From positions 1 through 31,549 of the forward strand of contig CAZGHF010000007.1 of NCBI GenBank assembly GCA_964525595.1: DNA of 31,549 bases. The letters run 5' to 3'. This document shows, one piece after another, positions 15,356 through 22,788 of this stretch (the first letter of the stretch is position 1; the number at the start of each line of letters is the position of its first letter). A program made the translations under genes and the position numbers. Source of the DNA: CAZGHF01 sp964525595 (GTDB lineage Bacteria > Patescibacteriota > Minisyncoccia > UBA6257 > GWB1-50-10). A model generated the notes under the pieces. It was not told where the DNA came from, searched no databases, and saw only the letters and a program-made list of their open reading frames with translations.

Positions 15356-18300
15356 TCAGTTGGTAACGGTAACCGGATGGCCGGTGAAAAAGGGTGAATT
15401 TACTGCGTCGCCTATGTTGCAAGTGGGTTCGTTAAGGTGATTCCGCGTGTAGAGGGTAAACTCAAGGTCTTGCCCAATTAAAGCATCGGAAACGGGCACT
15501 CCTCCAATCGTTGAGAAACGGGTTTCGTACCGCCAGCCGAGAGTGTAGTCCTCAATCGGCGTAATCGCGGTAGAACATTGGCTAGACATCCGCGCGGCGG
15601 CAAGCGGAAAGCCGCTGTCTCCATCGTAGTCACGATGGAGAGACCGGTAATTATCCAAACTGGCCGGCGTCCCGCTTGCTGATAAAAACGGAATAATACC
15701 AAAAGCCCGATTGGTGTCCGGAGTTGTAATAAGTCGCCACTTTATTTTTAGCAAACTGCCGTCAACCCTCGCTTCATCAACTGCAAAATATGAATTTGAC
15801 GGATCCGGATTCGTGTCCACCACCGCCGTCGGTAAAACTAAGGTTGTTGTTGCAAACGTTGAGGTGGTATTAAAATCGTCGACCGCCCGAATATGTACGG
15901 TTGAGGTACTACCCAATGCCGCATACAAATTAGCGTAACGTTTACTAGAGTTTGCACCACTAGTTAAAGTTAAAGATTCCCAGTCCATGTTGTCCCAGCT
16001 CAACTCATAAGAAATGTTATCGTCCAAACTATCCGTGTCAGTCGAAAAATTCCAAGACACCTGAGCAGTTGATGTGGGAGAATTTACAGTATAAGAGTCG
16101 ATCGCCAAGCCACTGGGCATGGTTGGTGATTGATGAAACAGAACAGAATCCTGAAAATAATACTTAGTCTTGTCCACAGCAACTAAAGAAAGGGTCTGAC
16201 TGCCACCGCCAGAGTCGGAAAGAGAGTAAAAAGCAATTGTAATGTAGTCTTCATTTTCTTCAAAAATAACATCATCAGTTGAGCTTGCTGAACGCACGAG
16301 AAGATGATTATCTTCAAAATCGCTCCAAATTCTCGCATTGTTACTTAAACCACCTCCCACTCCGCAACGCTCCGCCGTATCCGGTAAAATCATGCGGAAA
16401 TTAGTTGCGAGTGACCCTGATGAACACTCTTTATACTTAATACTTATTACGTCTTTAAGATCTGTTAAATTCCACGAAGATCCCGTAGAAAGAGGTTCTC
16501 CTTTCGCTGCTTCAGCGTTATGATAGAAAACAAGAATTTTCCACGTGTCACCTCGATTATATGAATCAGATACGAAGGGGTAGCTCTGATAATAGGACTC
16601 TATTAAATATTCAGTACTTGAGGCGTCTGGGTGACGATAAAAATAGAAATTATCAACAAAACTGGGCACGGTAGTGCTCGCCACTGTTGAATTTGAGGTT
16701 AACCCGTCAGCATCAACCGCTTTAATTGTAAACTGATAATCCCTGCCAATTTCGTCAATCGCCTGTTCTAGGGCTGTAGAAGTAGCATTAAATTCAAAAG
16801 GCGTTGAACTTGTCGGAGTATTTATTTCCTCAATTTCATAACTAATAGTGCTCGTTGCTCCAGTATAATCCTGCGATTCACCCCAATTCATGGTAACTGT
16901 CGGCTTGCTGAAATGATAACCTACGCTGAAATTTGCTACCGCAGTTGGAGCATTTCGTGGCTCCGGCGAACTCTCGGAGCCTTGCGACCTAGAAACGGAC
17001 CTGGTTTCAAAATCATTATCACTGTCCGTATCACAGCCGTTACCCGAAAACTCGCCGCCACTTTGTGCCGAAAAACAAACATCATTTTCAAAAGCTTTAC
17101 GTTCCAAACTCTCGCCAGAATCCGGCACGGAGAAAGAATAATCAATCATATCTACAATGTCCGTGTCGGCAACACTCTCAACCTCTTCTTTATTTGAAAC
17201 CAAGAAAATTTTCGCACCAGTGCTGATACCCGATAAACTAAACGTTCTATGACCAATGTCAGCCGAAACCGAACCAACGTAACCATCTATACCACCTATG
17301 TCTGTATTACGCGCTATCAAAAAAAATTCTTGAGCTTCTATTGTACTTGTCGCAAGGAAATTTTTCTTGGAAACGGTTGAGGTGGAAACTTCCGCTTTAC
17401 CGCTTACATACTGAACAGACCATCCGGACATATCGACCGCAGCCGCTGTCGGATTATAAAGTTCAATGAACTCATCGCCCACATCCACCCCCGCAACTTG
17501 AATTTCACTTATTAAAACGTGGTTTACCGCGCTTGCTGTCGAAGTCGAAGAAGACGGCGTTTCCGATTCCTCTTCAGAGCTTGAAGTTTCGTTAGTACTC
17601 ACGCTGCCACCGCCCCCACCGGCGAATTGCGTCGGCACGGAATTTTCAGTTTTAGGCGTTCCACCCCAAGCAATGCTTGACTGCCAAGCCAAGTCGCTTT
17701 TCCTCTCCATGGTTCCTTTTGAAGAGTTACTCCCCGCCGGCCAATTCGGACTTGCAATCACCTCATCCACCAAACCACACTCGGAGTTAAAGAGGCGCAG
17801 GCCTTCATCGGTATTACTTAGAGCGCCCACGTAAATTTTGTCGGCTGCAATGCCGGATATCGTTTCGTCGTTCGTTCGCTCAAGAAGGTAAAATCCGCCG
17901 GCTGGGATTTTTGTGCCGCTCTCAAAAGCTACTTTTATCTGCTCTGCCTTGTCTAAAAGCTGATAGCCTGAAACATCAACTTGCGATGTTGATGTATTTT
18001 TGAGTTCAATCCACTCGTCGTTTACGCTTACTGTAGTTCCCATCCAGGCCACTTCGTTAATAATTATTGACCCTACTTGCCCCGAACTAAGTTGAGGGGT
18101 CGAATCCCCGAAAGAACAAGTCTGTGCCTCAGCTTGAACACTCTGGCCCTGCACCACAGTAGAAGTAGCTTCGACAGAATCAGGAACGATATTTTCCAAC
18201 TCTTCCTCTTGTTCATTCTCCTTGCCTTCTTCTACAATAATCAATTGTTCCTCTTGTTGCTCGTTTAATTCACTCAACCGGTCAAACTCGTCATCCTGTT

Positions 18301-19582
18301 GATTTTTCAGCTCGGCTACAGTAAGTTCTTCTGATTCCGGAATTAATGCTTCGAACTCCTCAACCTCCTGTTCTTCTTGAATAGCCTCCCTAATAGGTAA
18401 TTCCACAATCTCAATTTCCGGCGAATTGGAAAATATATCCGCAATGCTGTCCCCTATGTTCGCAAAGAAAGAAACAAATCTGTTTCTAAGCAAAGAGAGT
18501 TCTCCTGCAAGGGAAAACCTACCCCCGACTGTTCTGCCCAGTGATGATTTCTCATTAAACCTGGTTATCCGTGATGGTATATAATCCCTAGCTTCATTAT
18601 GAAAATGATCTATCACCGCAGCGCCATATAGAACAGATTTTTCGGCGAGACGAGAGAAATAAGCATTGAAGATATAATTATCACTCTTTTCAATCAAGTA
18701 AGTTGTTTCGTATTTTAAACCATTCTTTGTTTTTCTTACTTTAACTAAAGGAATTCTTATTCCTTTTTTATCGGCGCTGTAACAAAAACTATCATCACAA
18801 TTATTCTTACTAACCCTTAAATCATAAGCTAAGTCATTAATGGTATCTTTAGAAAAGAAATATCTGTTTGAATAAAGAGCTATAGAGTGAAGGTACCCTT
18901 CAATTGAAGATTCCGAAGGCAATACTACTCCCTCTTTCACTAATCTATTTGGAATATCCAAATCATTAATACTGCTCCTGTTCCATCTCTGGTCGGCGTA
19001 AGCTTCATGAGGCGATTCCTCGTCGCCTACTGGAGGGTGCGGATCATCTCTTGTGTGGGCTGGTACAGCCATATCTTCCAATAAATGAAGAACGTGGCCT
19101 AGTGTGTAATAGGCTTCTTCCTTTTTTCCGCCGTAAAAATATTCGAGTGCTTGAGTCCAAGTTCTGTCTCCGCCGTAACGGCTGTAATACTGACTCTGGA
19201 GATTTCTTTCGTTCACCCATCGGACAGCGGAAACCGTATCCGTTCCTTCCGGTGCGACAAAGGCAGATGTAAATCCCCTTACTTCGCTCGCAGTGAAACC
19301 GCCAAGTCCCTTCCCCGTCCACCCGATATTATTTATCGGGTCATAGAAATGGTTTATCGCTCTTATATCTCTGTCCTCATCTATACTCCCTTGAATAATC
19401 CATTCCGCTTCTTCCGCCGTAATCTTTTTATCGGGGTGGAGTAGATTGTAAAACTCAATTACTTCTTGAGTTAGAGCGGCATGAGTTGTCTCCGGCACGT
19501 AAGCAACAGATTCGGCTGCACAAAAAAAAAACAGAACTAAATCTAAAAAACAAACTGTTAGTTTCTTGAACAAAAGAATCAA
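15356..19582 (-). CDS. Giant exported protein: zinc phospholipase C-like domain, two lamin-tail domains, repeats
   Basis: 1408 residues. A signal peptide (LDLVLFFFCAAESVA) ends near residue 27. Residues ~28-340 resemble the zinc-dependent phospholipase C/S1-P1 fold: H34, H78, H163/H166 and D170 in LGHVLHLLEDMAVPAH, H176, and H192-E193 would supply a trinuclear zinc site. A Glu-rich linker (~395-465) follows. Two lamin-tail domains follow, ~503-615 (IIINEVAWMG, EWIELKN, GYQLLDK) and ~687-800 (HVLISEIQVAG, EFIELYNPT, GWSVQYV), separated by a Gly/Ser-rich linker. The rest contains fibronectin-type beta repeats (~905-1010, ~1170-1290). The start is a TTG 3 nt after the upstream gene, so translation is probably coupled. 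A secreted or surface hydrolase for contact with a host or its lipids is inference. Confidence 0.8.
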   Translation of the reverse strand: MILLFKKLTVCFLDLVLFFFCAAESVAYVPETTHAALTQEVIEFYNLLHPDKKITAEEAEWIIQGSIDEDRDIRAINHFYDPINNIGWTGKGLGGFTASEVRGFTSAFVAPEGTDTVSAVRWVNERNLQSQYYSRYGGDRTWTQALEYFYGGKKEEAYYTLGHVLHLLEDMAVPAHTRDDPHPPVGDEESPHEAYADQRWNRSSINDLDIPNRLVKEGVVLPSESSIEGYLHSIALYSNRYFFSKDTINDLAYDLRVSKNNCDDSFCYSADKKGIRIPLVKVRKTKNGLKYETTYLIEKSDNYIFNAYFSRLAEKSVLYGAAVIDHFHNEARDYIPSRITRFNEKSSLGRTVGGRFSLAGELSLLRNRFVSFFANIGDSIADIFSNSPEIEIVELPIREAIQEEQEVEEFEALIPESEELTVAELKNQQDDEFDRLSELNEQQEEQLIIVEEGKENEQEEELENIVPDSVEATSTVVQGQSVQAEAQTCSFGDSTPQLSSGQVGSIIINEVAWMGTTVSVNDEWIELKNTSTSQVDVSGYQLLDKAEQIKVAFESGTKIPAGGFYLLERTNDETISGIAADKIYVGALSNTDEGLRLFNSECGLVDEVIASPNWPAGSNSSKGTMERKSDLAWQSSIAWGGTPKTENSVPTQFAGGGGGSVSTNETSSSEEESETPSSSTSTASAVNHVLISEIQVAGVDVGDEFIELYNPTAAAVDMSGWSVQYVSGKAEVSTSTVSKKNFLATSTIEAQEFFLIARNTDIGGIDGYVGSVSADIGHRTFSLSGISTGAKIFLVSNKEEVESVADTDIVDMIDYSFSVPDSGESLERKAFENDVCFSAQSGGEFSGNGCDTDSDNDFETRSVSRSQGSESSPEPRNAPTAVANFSVGYHFSKPTVTMNWGESQDYTGATSTISYEIEEINTPTSSTPFEFNATSTALEQAIDEIGRDYQFTIKAVDADGLTSNSTVASTTVPSFVDNFYFYRHPDASSTEYLIESYYQSYPFVSDSYNRGDTWKILVFYHNAEAAKGEPLSTGSSWNLTDLKDVISIKYKECSSGSLATNFRMILPDTAERCGVGGGLSNNARIWSDFEDNHLLVRSASSTDDVIFEENEDYITIAFYSLSDSGGGSQTLSLVAVDKTKYYFQDSVLFHQSPTMPSGLAIDSYTVNSPTSTAQVSWNFSTDTDSLDDNISYELSWDNMDWESLTLTSGANSSKRYANLYAALGSTSTVHIRAVDDFNTTSTFATTTLVLPTAVVDTNPDPSNSYFAVDEARVDGSLLKIKWRLITTPDTNRAFGIIPFLSASGTPASLDNYRSLHRDYDGDSGFPLAAARMSSQCSTAITPIEDYTLGWRYETRFSTIGGVPVSDALIGQDLEFTLYTRNHLNEPTCNIGDAVNSPFFTGHPVTVTN

Positions 19583-19585
19583 ATA

Positions 19586-20119
19586 CTAAATTTTTTCAAT
19601 CTTCCAAATGCCGTTGGGGTAAAGAACTAAACTGATTAAAACCGGACCATTGAAGCTAAAATATTTTTTGTCTAGAGAATAATCTCCTCCGCCGTTTTGA
19701 AGGGCTACCTTTATAGGAATTAGATAATCTTTAATATTTTCTAAAGTAGCGTTATCAAAACTCCGTAATTCCTTCTCTCTGTTTTCTTCAACAAAGTATT
19801 TACTCGCCAATTCGTAATCTCCCGCTTCTACCGCTTCAACATACATCCGCAACGTTTCCTGCGGGGTTTTGCCGCCGTAAGTGTCAGCCAGCTGGCGCTG
19901 GTAGAGCTCTTCCTGCCCCCGCTTCAAATTCTCATAAAGCAAATCAACACTTCTCTGTCCGCGCCAAGTATCGAAGGCGCGCCAGGTAATAAAGCCCGCC
20001 ACCAAAACAAAAAGCGTCAAAAAGGCGCCGATGACTATCCAAAAAGCTTTTTTCTTCTTCGGCTTGACCGCCTCCGGCGGTCCTTCTTCTCGATTGTTTA
20101 CAAAACCATCTGTGTCCAT
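19586..20119 (-). CDS. Membrane protein with one N-terminal span and an extracytoplasmic domain
   Basis: 177 residues. A Lys-rich cytoplasmic segment (KPKKKKAFW) precedes one membrane span (WIVIGAFLTLFVLVAGFITW). The outer domain (TPQETLRMYVEAVEAGDYELASKYF) resembles the NTF2-like/DUF4878 folds that often follow a single span; that resemblance is by eye. The start at ATG 20119 was preferred over the GTG at 20134, which lies inside a terminator hairpin. It is 3 nt upstream of the giant exported protein, so the pair is one operon. A role in its export or anchoring is inference. Confidence 0.75.
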   Translation of the reverse strand: MDTDGFVNNREEGPPEAVKPKKKKAFWIVIGAFLTLFVLVAGFITWRAFDTWRGQRSVDLLYENLKRGQEELYQRQLADTYGGKTPQETLRMYVEAVEAGDYELASKYFVEENREKELRSFDNATLENIKDYLIPIKVALQNGGGDYSLDKKYFSFNGPVLISLVLYPNGIWKIEKI

Positions 20120-20120
20120 A

Positions 20121-20154
20121 AATAAAAACCGCACCCCGAAAAGACCTGAGGTGC
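20121..20154 (-). terminator. Terminator or attenuator just before the 20119 start
   Basis: On the minus strand, GCACCTC pairs with GGGGTGC (20148-20154 with 20131-20137, one G-U) and is followed by GGTTTTTATTT and then the ATG at 20119. A hairpin with a U-run directly before a start codon could end upstream transcription or act as an attenuator. Confidence 0.55.
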
Positions 20155-20277
20155 TCTTTAATTTAATTCAAACATAATCCCCGCGACCCAACAACTGCAC
20201 TTATCCACACCCAAGACGTTTCAAAAACTATCCATTAAGAGACTTGAAATATTTGTTCATACCCCCCAAACCCGGGG

Positions 20278-20317
20278 TGCTTCAAAAACATGTCCATATG
20301 GACATGTTTTTGAAGCA
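20278..20317. repeat. 40-nt perfect palindrome 1, downstream of the PaaX-like gene
   Basis: Each half (TGCTTCAAAAACATGTCCAT) is the exact reverse complement of the other; the centre is between 20297 and 20298. It lies 33 nt past the stop of the PaaX-like gene. It shares the outer TGCTTCAAAA and inner ATGTCCAT with palindrome 2. A decayed half copy is at 20217-20234. Confidence 0.95.
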
Positions 20318-20319
20318 GG

Positions 20320-20354
20320 GTTGAAATCAAGAATTAGTTAAAATCAAGAATTAG
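20320..20354. repeat. Tandem duplication at the 3' end of the PaaX-like gene
   Basis: AAATCAAGAATTAG occurs at 20324-20337 and 20341-20354 (period 17). The second copy includes the TAA stop, so the gene end was duplicated into the spacer before palindrome 1. Confidence 0.8.
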
Positions 20355-20872
20355 AAATTAACTAAATCTTTGAAATGTTTTTTGAGCTCTTCGTCACCTT
20401 CCAAAATATTCGTGCTTAGGACTTTGCAATATTTATCCAAGTCGTTCTTCACTACCCTTTTCCAAAAATCATCCGCCAGCTGCTGAGGGCTAACCCACAC
20501 GCTTTTTTGAATAGGGTAAAACATATATTCTCTCAAAAGACTGCGCAATATGCGACGCTTGTTATTAAACTTCACTGGCACGTCGAACATTACGAAATAC
20601 CATTTCCCATTCCAATTCTTCTTAACATTCCTTGAATTAGGGAAATATTTTCTAAAAAAGGGCTCTCCTTTTTGAGTAACGGAAAAATTTTTATTTCTTT
20701 TAATAATCAAGCCCCGGGTCTCCATCCTCCTCAGTGATTGTTTTAAATGTTTTTTGTTTTTATGACTTTGAATAAATTCATTAATCAGCTCCTCGGTTAC
20801 TGTTCCGACACTGGAGAAGAATTTACTAAGTTGTCTGACGTGGCGCCGAGCGTCCCTTGAAGTTTTTGCCAT
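20351..20872 (-). CDS. PaaX-like regulator with a Cas2-like domain
   Basis: 173 residues. The N-terminal ~75 residues look like a winged helix (TVTEELINEFIQSHK, LKQSLRRMETRGLIIKRN, FSVTQKGE). Residues ~88-170 match the PaaX middle domain, which has the ferredoxin-like Cas2 fold: WYFVMFDVPVKFNNKRRIL, with D97 where Cas2 has its catalytic Asp, then YPIQKSVWVSP, like the second Cas2 strand. Such proteins are common in CPR and are often annotated as Cas2, but no CRISPR array or other cas gene is present here. The gene stands alone between two 40-nt palindromes. Its predicted -35 box is the centre of palindrome 2 and its ATG follows the -10 box by 6 nt (leaderless). Autoregulation is the simplest reading. 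Confidence 0.85.
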   Translation of the reverse strand: MAKTSRDARRHVRQLSKFFSSVGTVTEELINEFIQSHKNKKHLKQSLRRMETRGLIIKRNKNFSVTQKGEPFFRKYFPNSRNVKKNWNGKWYFVMFDVPVKFNNKRRILRSLLREYMFYPIQKSVWVSPQQLADDFWKRVVKNDLDKYCKVLSTNILEGDEELKKHFKDLVNF

Positions 20873-20878
20873 AAGCTT

Positions 20879-20907
20879 ATTTTAATATTGCTTCAAAACT
20901 ATGTCCA
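20879..20907 (-). promoter_or_regulatory. Promoter of the PaaX-like gene, embedded in palindrome 2
   Basis: TGGACA (20902-20907), 17-nt spacer, TAAAAT (20879-20884) on the minus strand, then 6 nt to the ATG. The -35 box coincides with the inner ATGGACAT of the palindrome. Confidence 0.7.
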
Positions 20908-20928
20908 TATGGACATAGTTTTGAAGCA
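20889..20928. repeat. 40-nt perfect palindrome 2, upstream of the PaaX-like gene
   Basis: Halves TGCTTCAAAACTATGTCCAT and its exact reverse complement; centre between 20908 and 20909. It differs from palindrome 1 at positions 11-12 of the half-site, with matching changes in the other arm. The spacer 20929-21051 holds one short stem (ACCGG-CAAA-CCGGT near 20967) and no gene. Confidence 0.95.
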
Positions 20929-21051
20929 CCTTGAATTTGAAAAAGATAAGTTTCTACTCAATAACAACCGGCAAACCGGTGAAAAAGTAAAACGGTCAGA
21001 TAACCAATTTGGCCTCTTTTTGTCTTTAAAATAGCAAAAACCGCTCTACTG

Positions 21052-21079
21052 TTGACTTTTTGCCGATTTTGTGTATAAT
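21052..21079 (+). promoter_or_regulatory. Near-consensus promoter of the Big/TolB lipoprotein cassette
   Basis: TTGACT (21052-21057), 16-nt spacer, TATAAT (21074-21079). Close to the predicted mRNA 5' end is an 8-bp hairpin, AATCGGAA/TTCCGATT (21091-21110). The leader is about 80 nt with GGAGGT at 21154-21159. Confidence 0.85.
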
Positions 21080-21164
21080 AAAGGCAGCAGAATCGGAAAA
21101 TATTCCGATTTGATAAATAAATATAGTGATGTTACTAAAGTTCTTGTAGAGATGGAGGTGCACG

Positions 21165-22725
21165 ATGAGACGCATTATCGCTGTAACGTGTATCTTCGCT
21201 GCACTTGCCTGCGAAGATACGATAATCGAACCGCCCGACGAACCGACTGTTCAGTCAATCTCCGTATCACCCAACCCTGCCACCCTGAATTCTCTCGGCA
21301 ACACCCAGCAGTTTGAGGCTGAAGCCAGAGATGCAAACGGGAACTTGATTCCCGATGCAACTTTCACCTGGACTTCTTCAAATGAGAGCGTGGCAACAGT
21401 AGATGGAAACGGCCTCGCTATGGCCCTGACCGAAGGCGAGACAGCCATTCGGGCAGAGGTCTCTGAAGTTTCCGGCACAGCGACTCTCGCTGTAAGTCAG
21501 GAAGTTTCAGTCATTGAAGTGAGCCCTCAGGAGGCAGTACTTGGTTCTCTCGGCAACACCCAGCAGTTTGAGGCTGAAGCCAGAGATGCAAACGGGAACN
21601 NNNNNNNNNNNNNNNNNNNNNNNNNNNNNNNNNNNNNNNNNNNNNNNNNNNNNNNNNNNNNNNNNNNNNNNNNNNNNNNNNNNNNNNNNNNNNNNNNNNA
21701 CCTGGACTTCTTCAAATGAGAGCGTGGCAACAGTAGATGGAAACGGCCTCGCTACAACCCGGGATGAAGGTGAAACGCTGATTATCGCCGAGACCGGTGG
21801 AGCATCAGGTATCGCCCATCTCACAGCGGAGCGAGAAGATTTGATTGCTTTTGTACGCTCGCTTCCTGCCGGCGACTGCGGAGAGCAAACGGACGTTTTC
21901 CTGATGCGGCCGGATGGGAGTAATGTCAGAAACCTGACAAACACTTCCACCGTCCCGGTTGGCTGCGTTATTGACGAGTCGGGCCCTGACTGGTCACACG
22001 ACGGCATGAGGCTCGCCTACTTCAGTAATGAGGGAGGCAAGACTAACATCTACACGGTGCGCTTTGATGGTGAGGGTGGTGCAATAAACCTTACCGGGGA
22101 TTATTTCCAAGGTAGTTCTGACCCAAGCTGGTCGCCGGACGGCAGCCAAATCGCCTTCGTTTTTATGGACAACGCCATAAGCGGAGGTGATGATACTGCC
22201 GGCATTGCGGTGATGAACTCGGACGGGACAGGAATCGTGAAGATCAGGTCAGTTCCTTGTGTTGGTGGATGTTCTCCGCCTCGCGGGCCGGACTGGTCAC
22301 CGGATGGCACAAGAATTGTCTTCACCAACGATGATGGGGATATCTACACCATGAATCCGGATGGTACCGACCTCGTGAACCTGACCAATCACCTAAGCAG
22401 AAATGCTACTCCGGCATGGTCACCGGATGGATCAAAAATCGCTTTCGCCTCTAATCGCGGCGGACGAGTTAGGCAAAGCGGTCGATTCATATGGGAAATC
22501 CATATAATGAACGCTGACGGGAGTGAAGTCGTTTCTCTCACAGCTGCTCTCCCTAGTTCTTGGGAACCATCATGGTCACCGGACGGAGACAAGATAGCGT
22601 TTATGGTGTACCCGGAAAACAGCAGACAGGATATCTGGGTAATGAATTCTGACGGAACAGGACAAGAGAACATTACCAACGCGCCGAGCCGAACAGAAGT
22701 CCAGCCGAGCTGGAGGCCACGGTAA
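21165..22725 (+). CDS. Lipoprotein with Big (Ig-like) repeats and a TolB-type beta-propeller, interrupted by an assembly gap
   Basis: The start is set by GGAGGT 5 nt before ATG 21165 and by a lipoprotein signal, MRRIIAVTCIFAALACEDT, with lipobox AALAC. Two or more Big-type Ig-like repeats of 85 residues follow (SISVSPNPATLNSLGNTQQF, TWTSSNESVATVDGNG). The rest is a TolB-like propeller with repeated W-S-P-D-G units (PSWSPDGSQIAFV, PDWSPDGTRIVFT, PAWSPDGSKIAFA, PSWSPDGDKIAFM), each paired with an IxxMNxDGT strand. The frame differs on the two sides of the 100-N gap, but repeat logic shows one gene. Big plus propeller lipoproteins are, from memory, abundant in Gemmatimonadota and similar phyla, so transfer is possible. 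Surface display or binding is inferred. Confidence 0.85.
21291..21754 (+). repeat. Near-identical 255-nt tandem Big-domain repeats
   Basis: The 54-nt block starting at 21291 recurs identically at 21546 (period 255 nt, 85 codons), and a second block after the gap (from 21700) repeats 21368 onward. Sequence between the conserved blocks diverges, so identity is concentrated in the framework strands. Confidence 0.85.
21600..21699. other. Assembly gap inside the Big repeat
   Basis: 100 N where the second repeat copy would need only 21 nt if it matched copy one. The true length is 21 nt or 21 plus a multiple of about 255 nt, which would restore the frame. Confidence 0.85.
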
Positions 22726-22746
22726 CATGGCAGCACAAGCACAAAG

Positions 22747-22778
22747 CCCCCGACTCAACAGTTGAGTTCGGGGGTTTT
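22747..22778. terminator. Terminator of the Big/TolB cassette
   Basis: Stem 22747-22759 with 22761-22774 (one bulged base), then TTTT. It lies between the convergent cassette gene and ftsZ, whose stop is 10 nt away, and may serve both. Confidence 0.85.
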
Positions 22779-22788
22779 AACTTTTAGA

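Noticed and set aside
20278..20928. A CRISPR array with Cas2
   Set aside because: There are only two palindromes and no regularly spaced repeats or spacers, and no other cas gene. The protein's N-terminus is a winged helix, as in PaaX.
21541..22725. Two separate genes at the Big/TolB locus, split by the gap
   Set aside because: The second frame starts inside a repeat without SD or signal peptide. Repeat spacing shows the frame break is an artefact of the placeholder N run.
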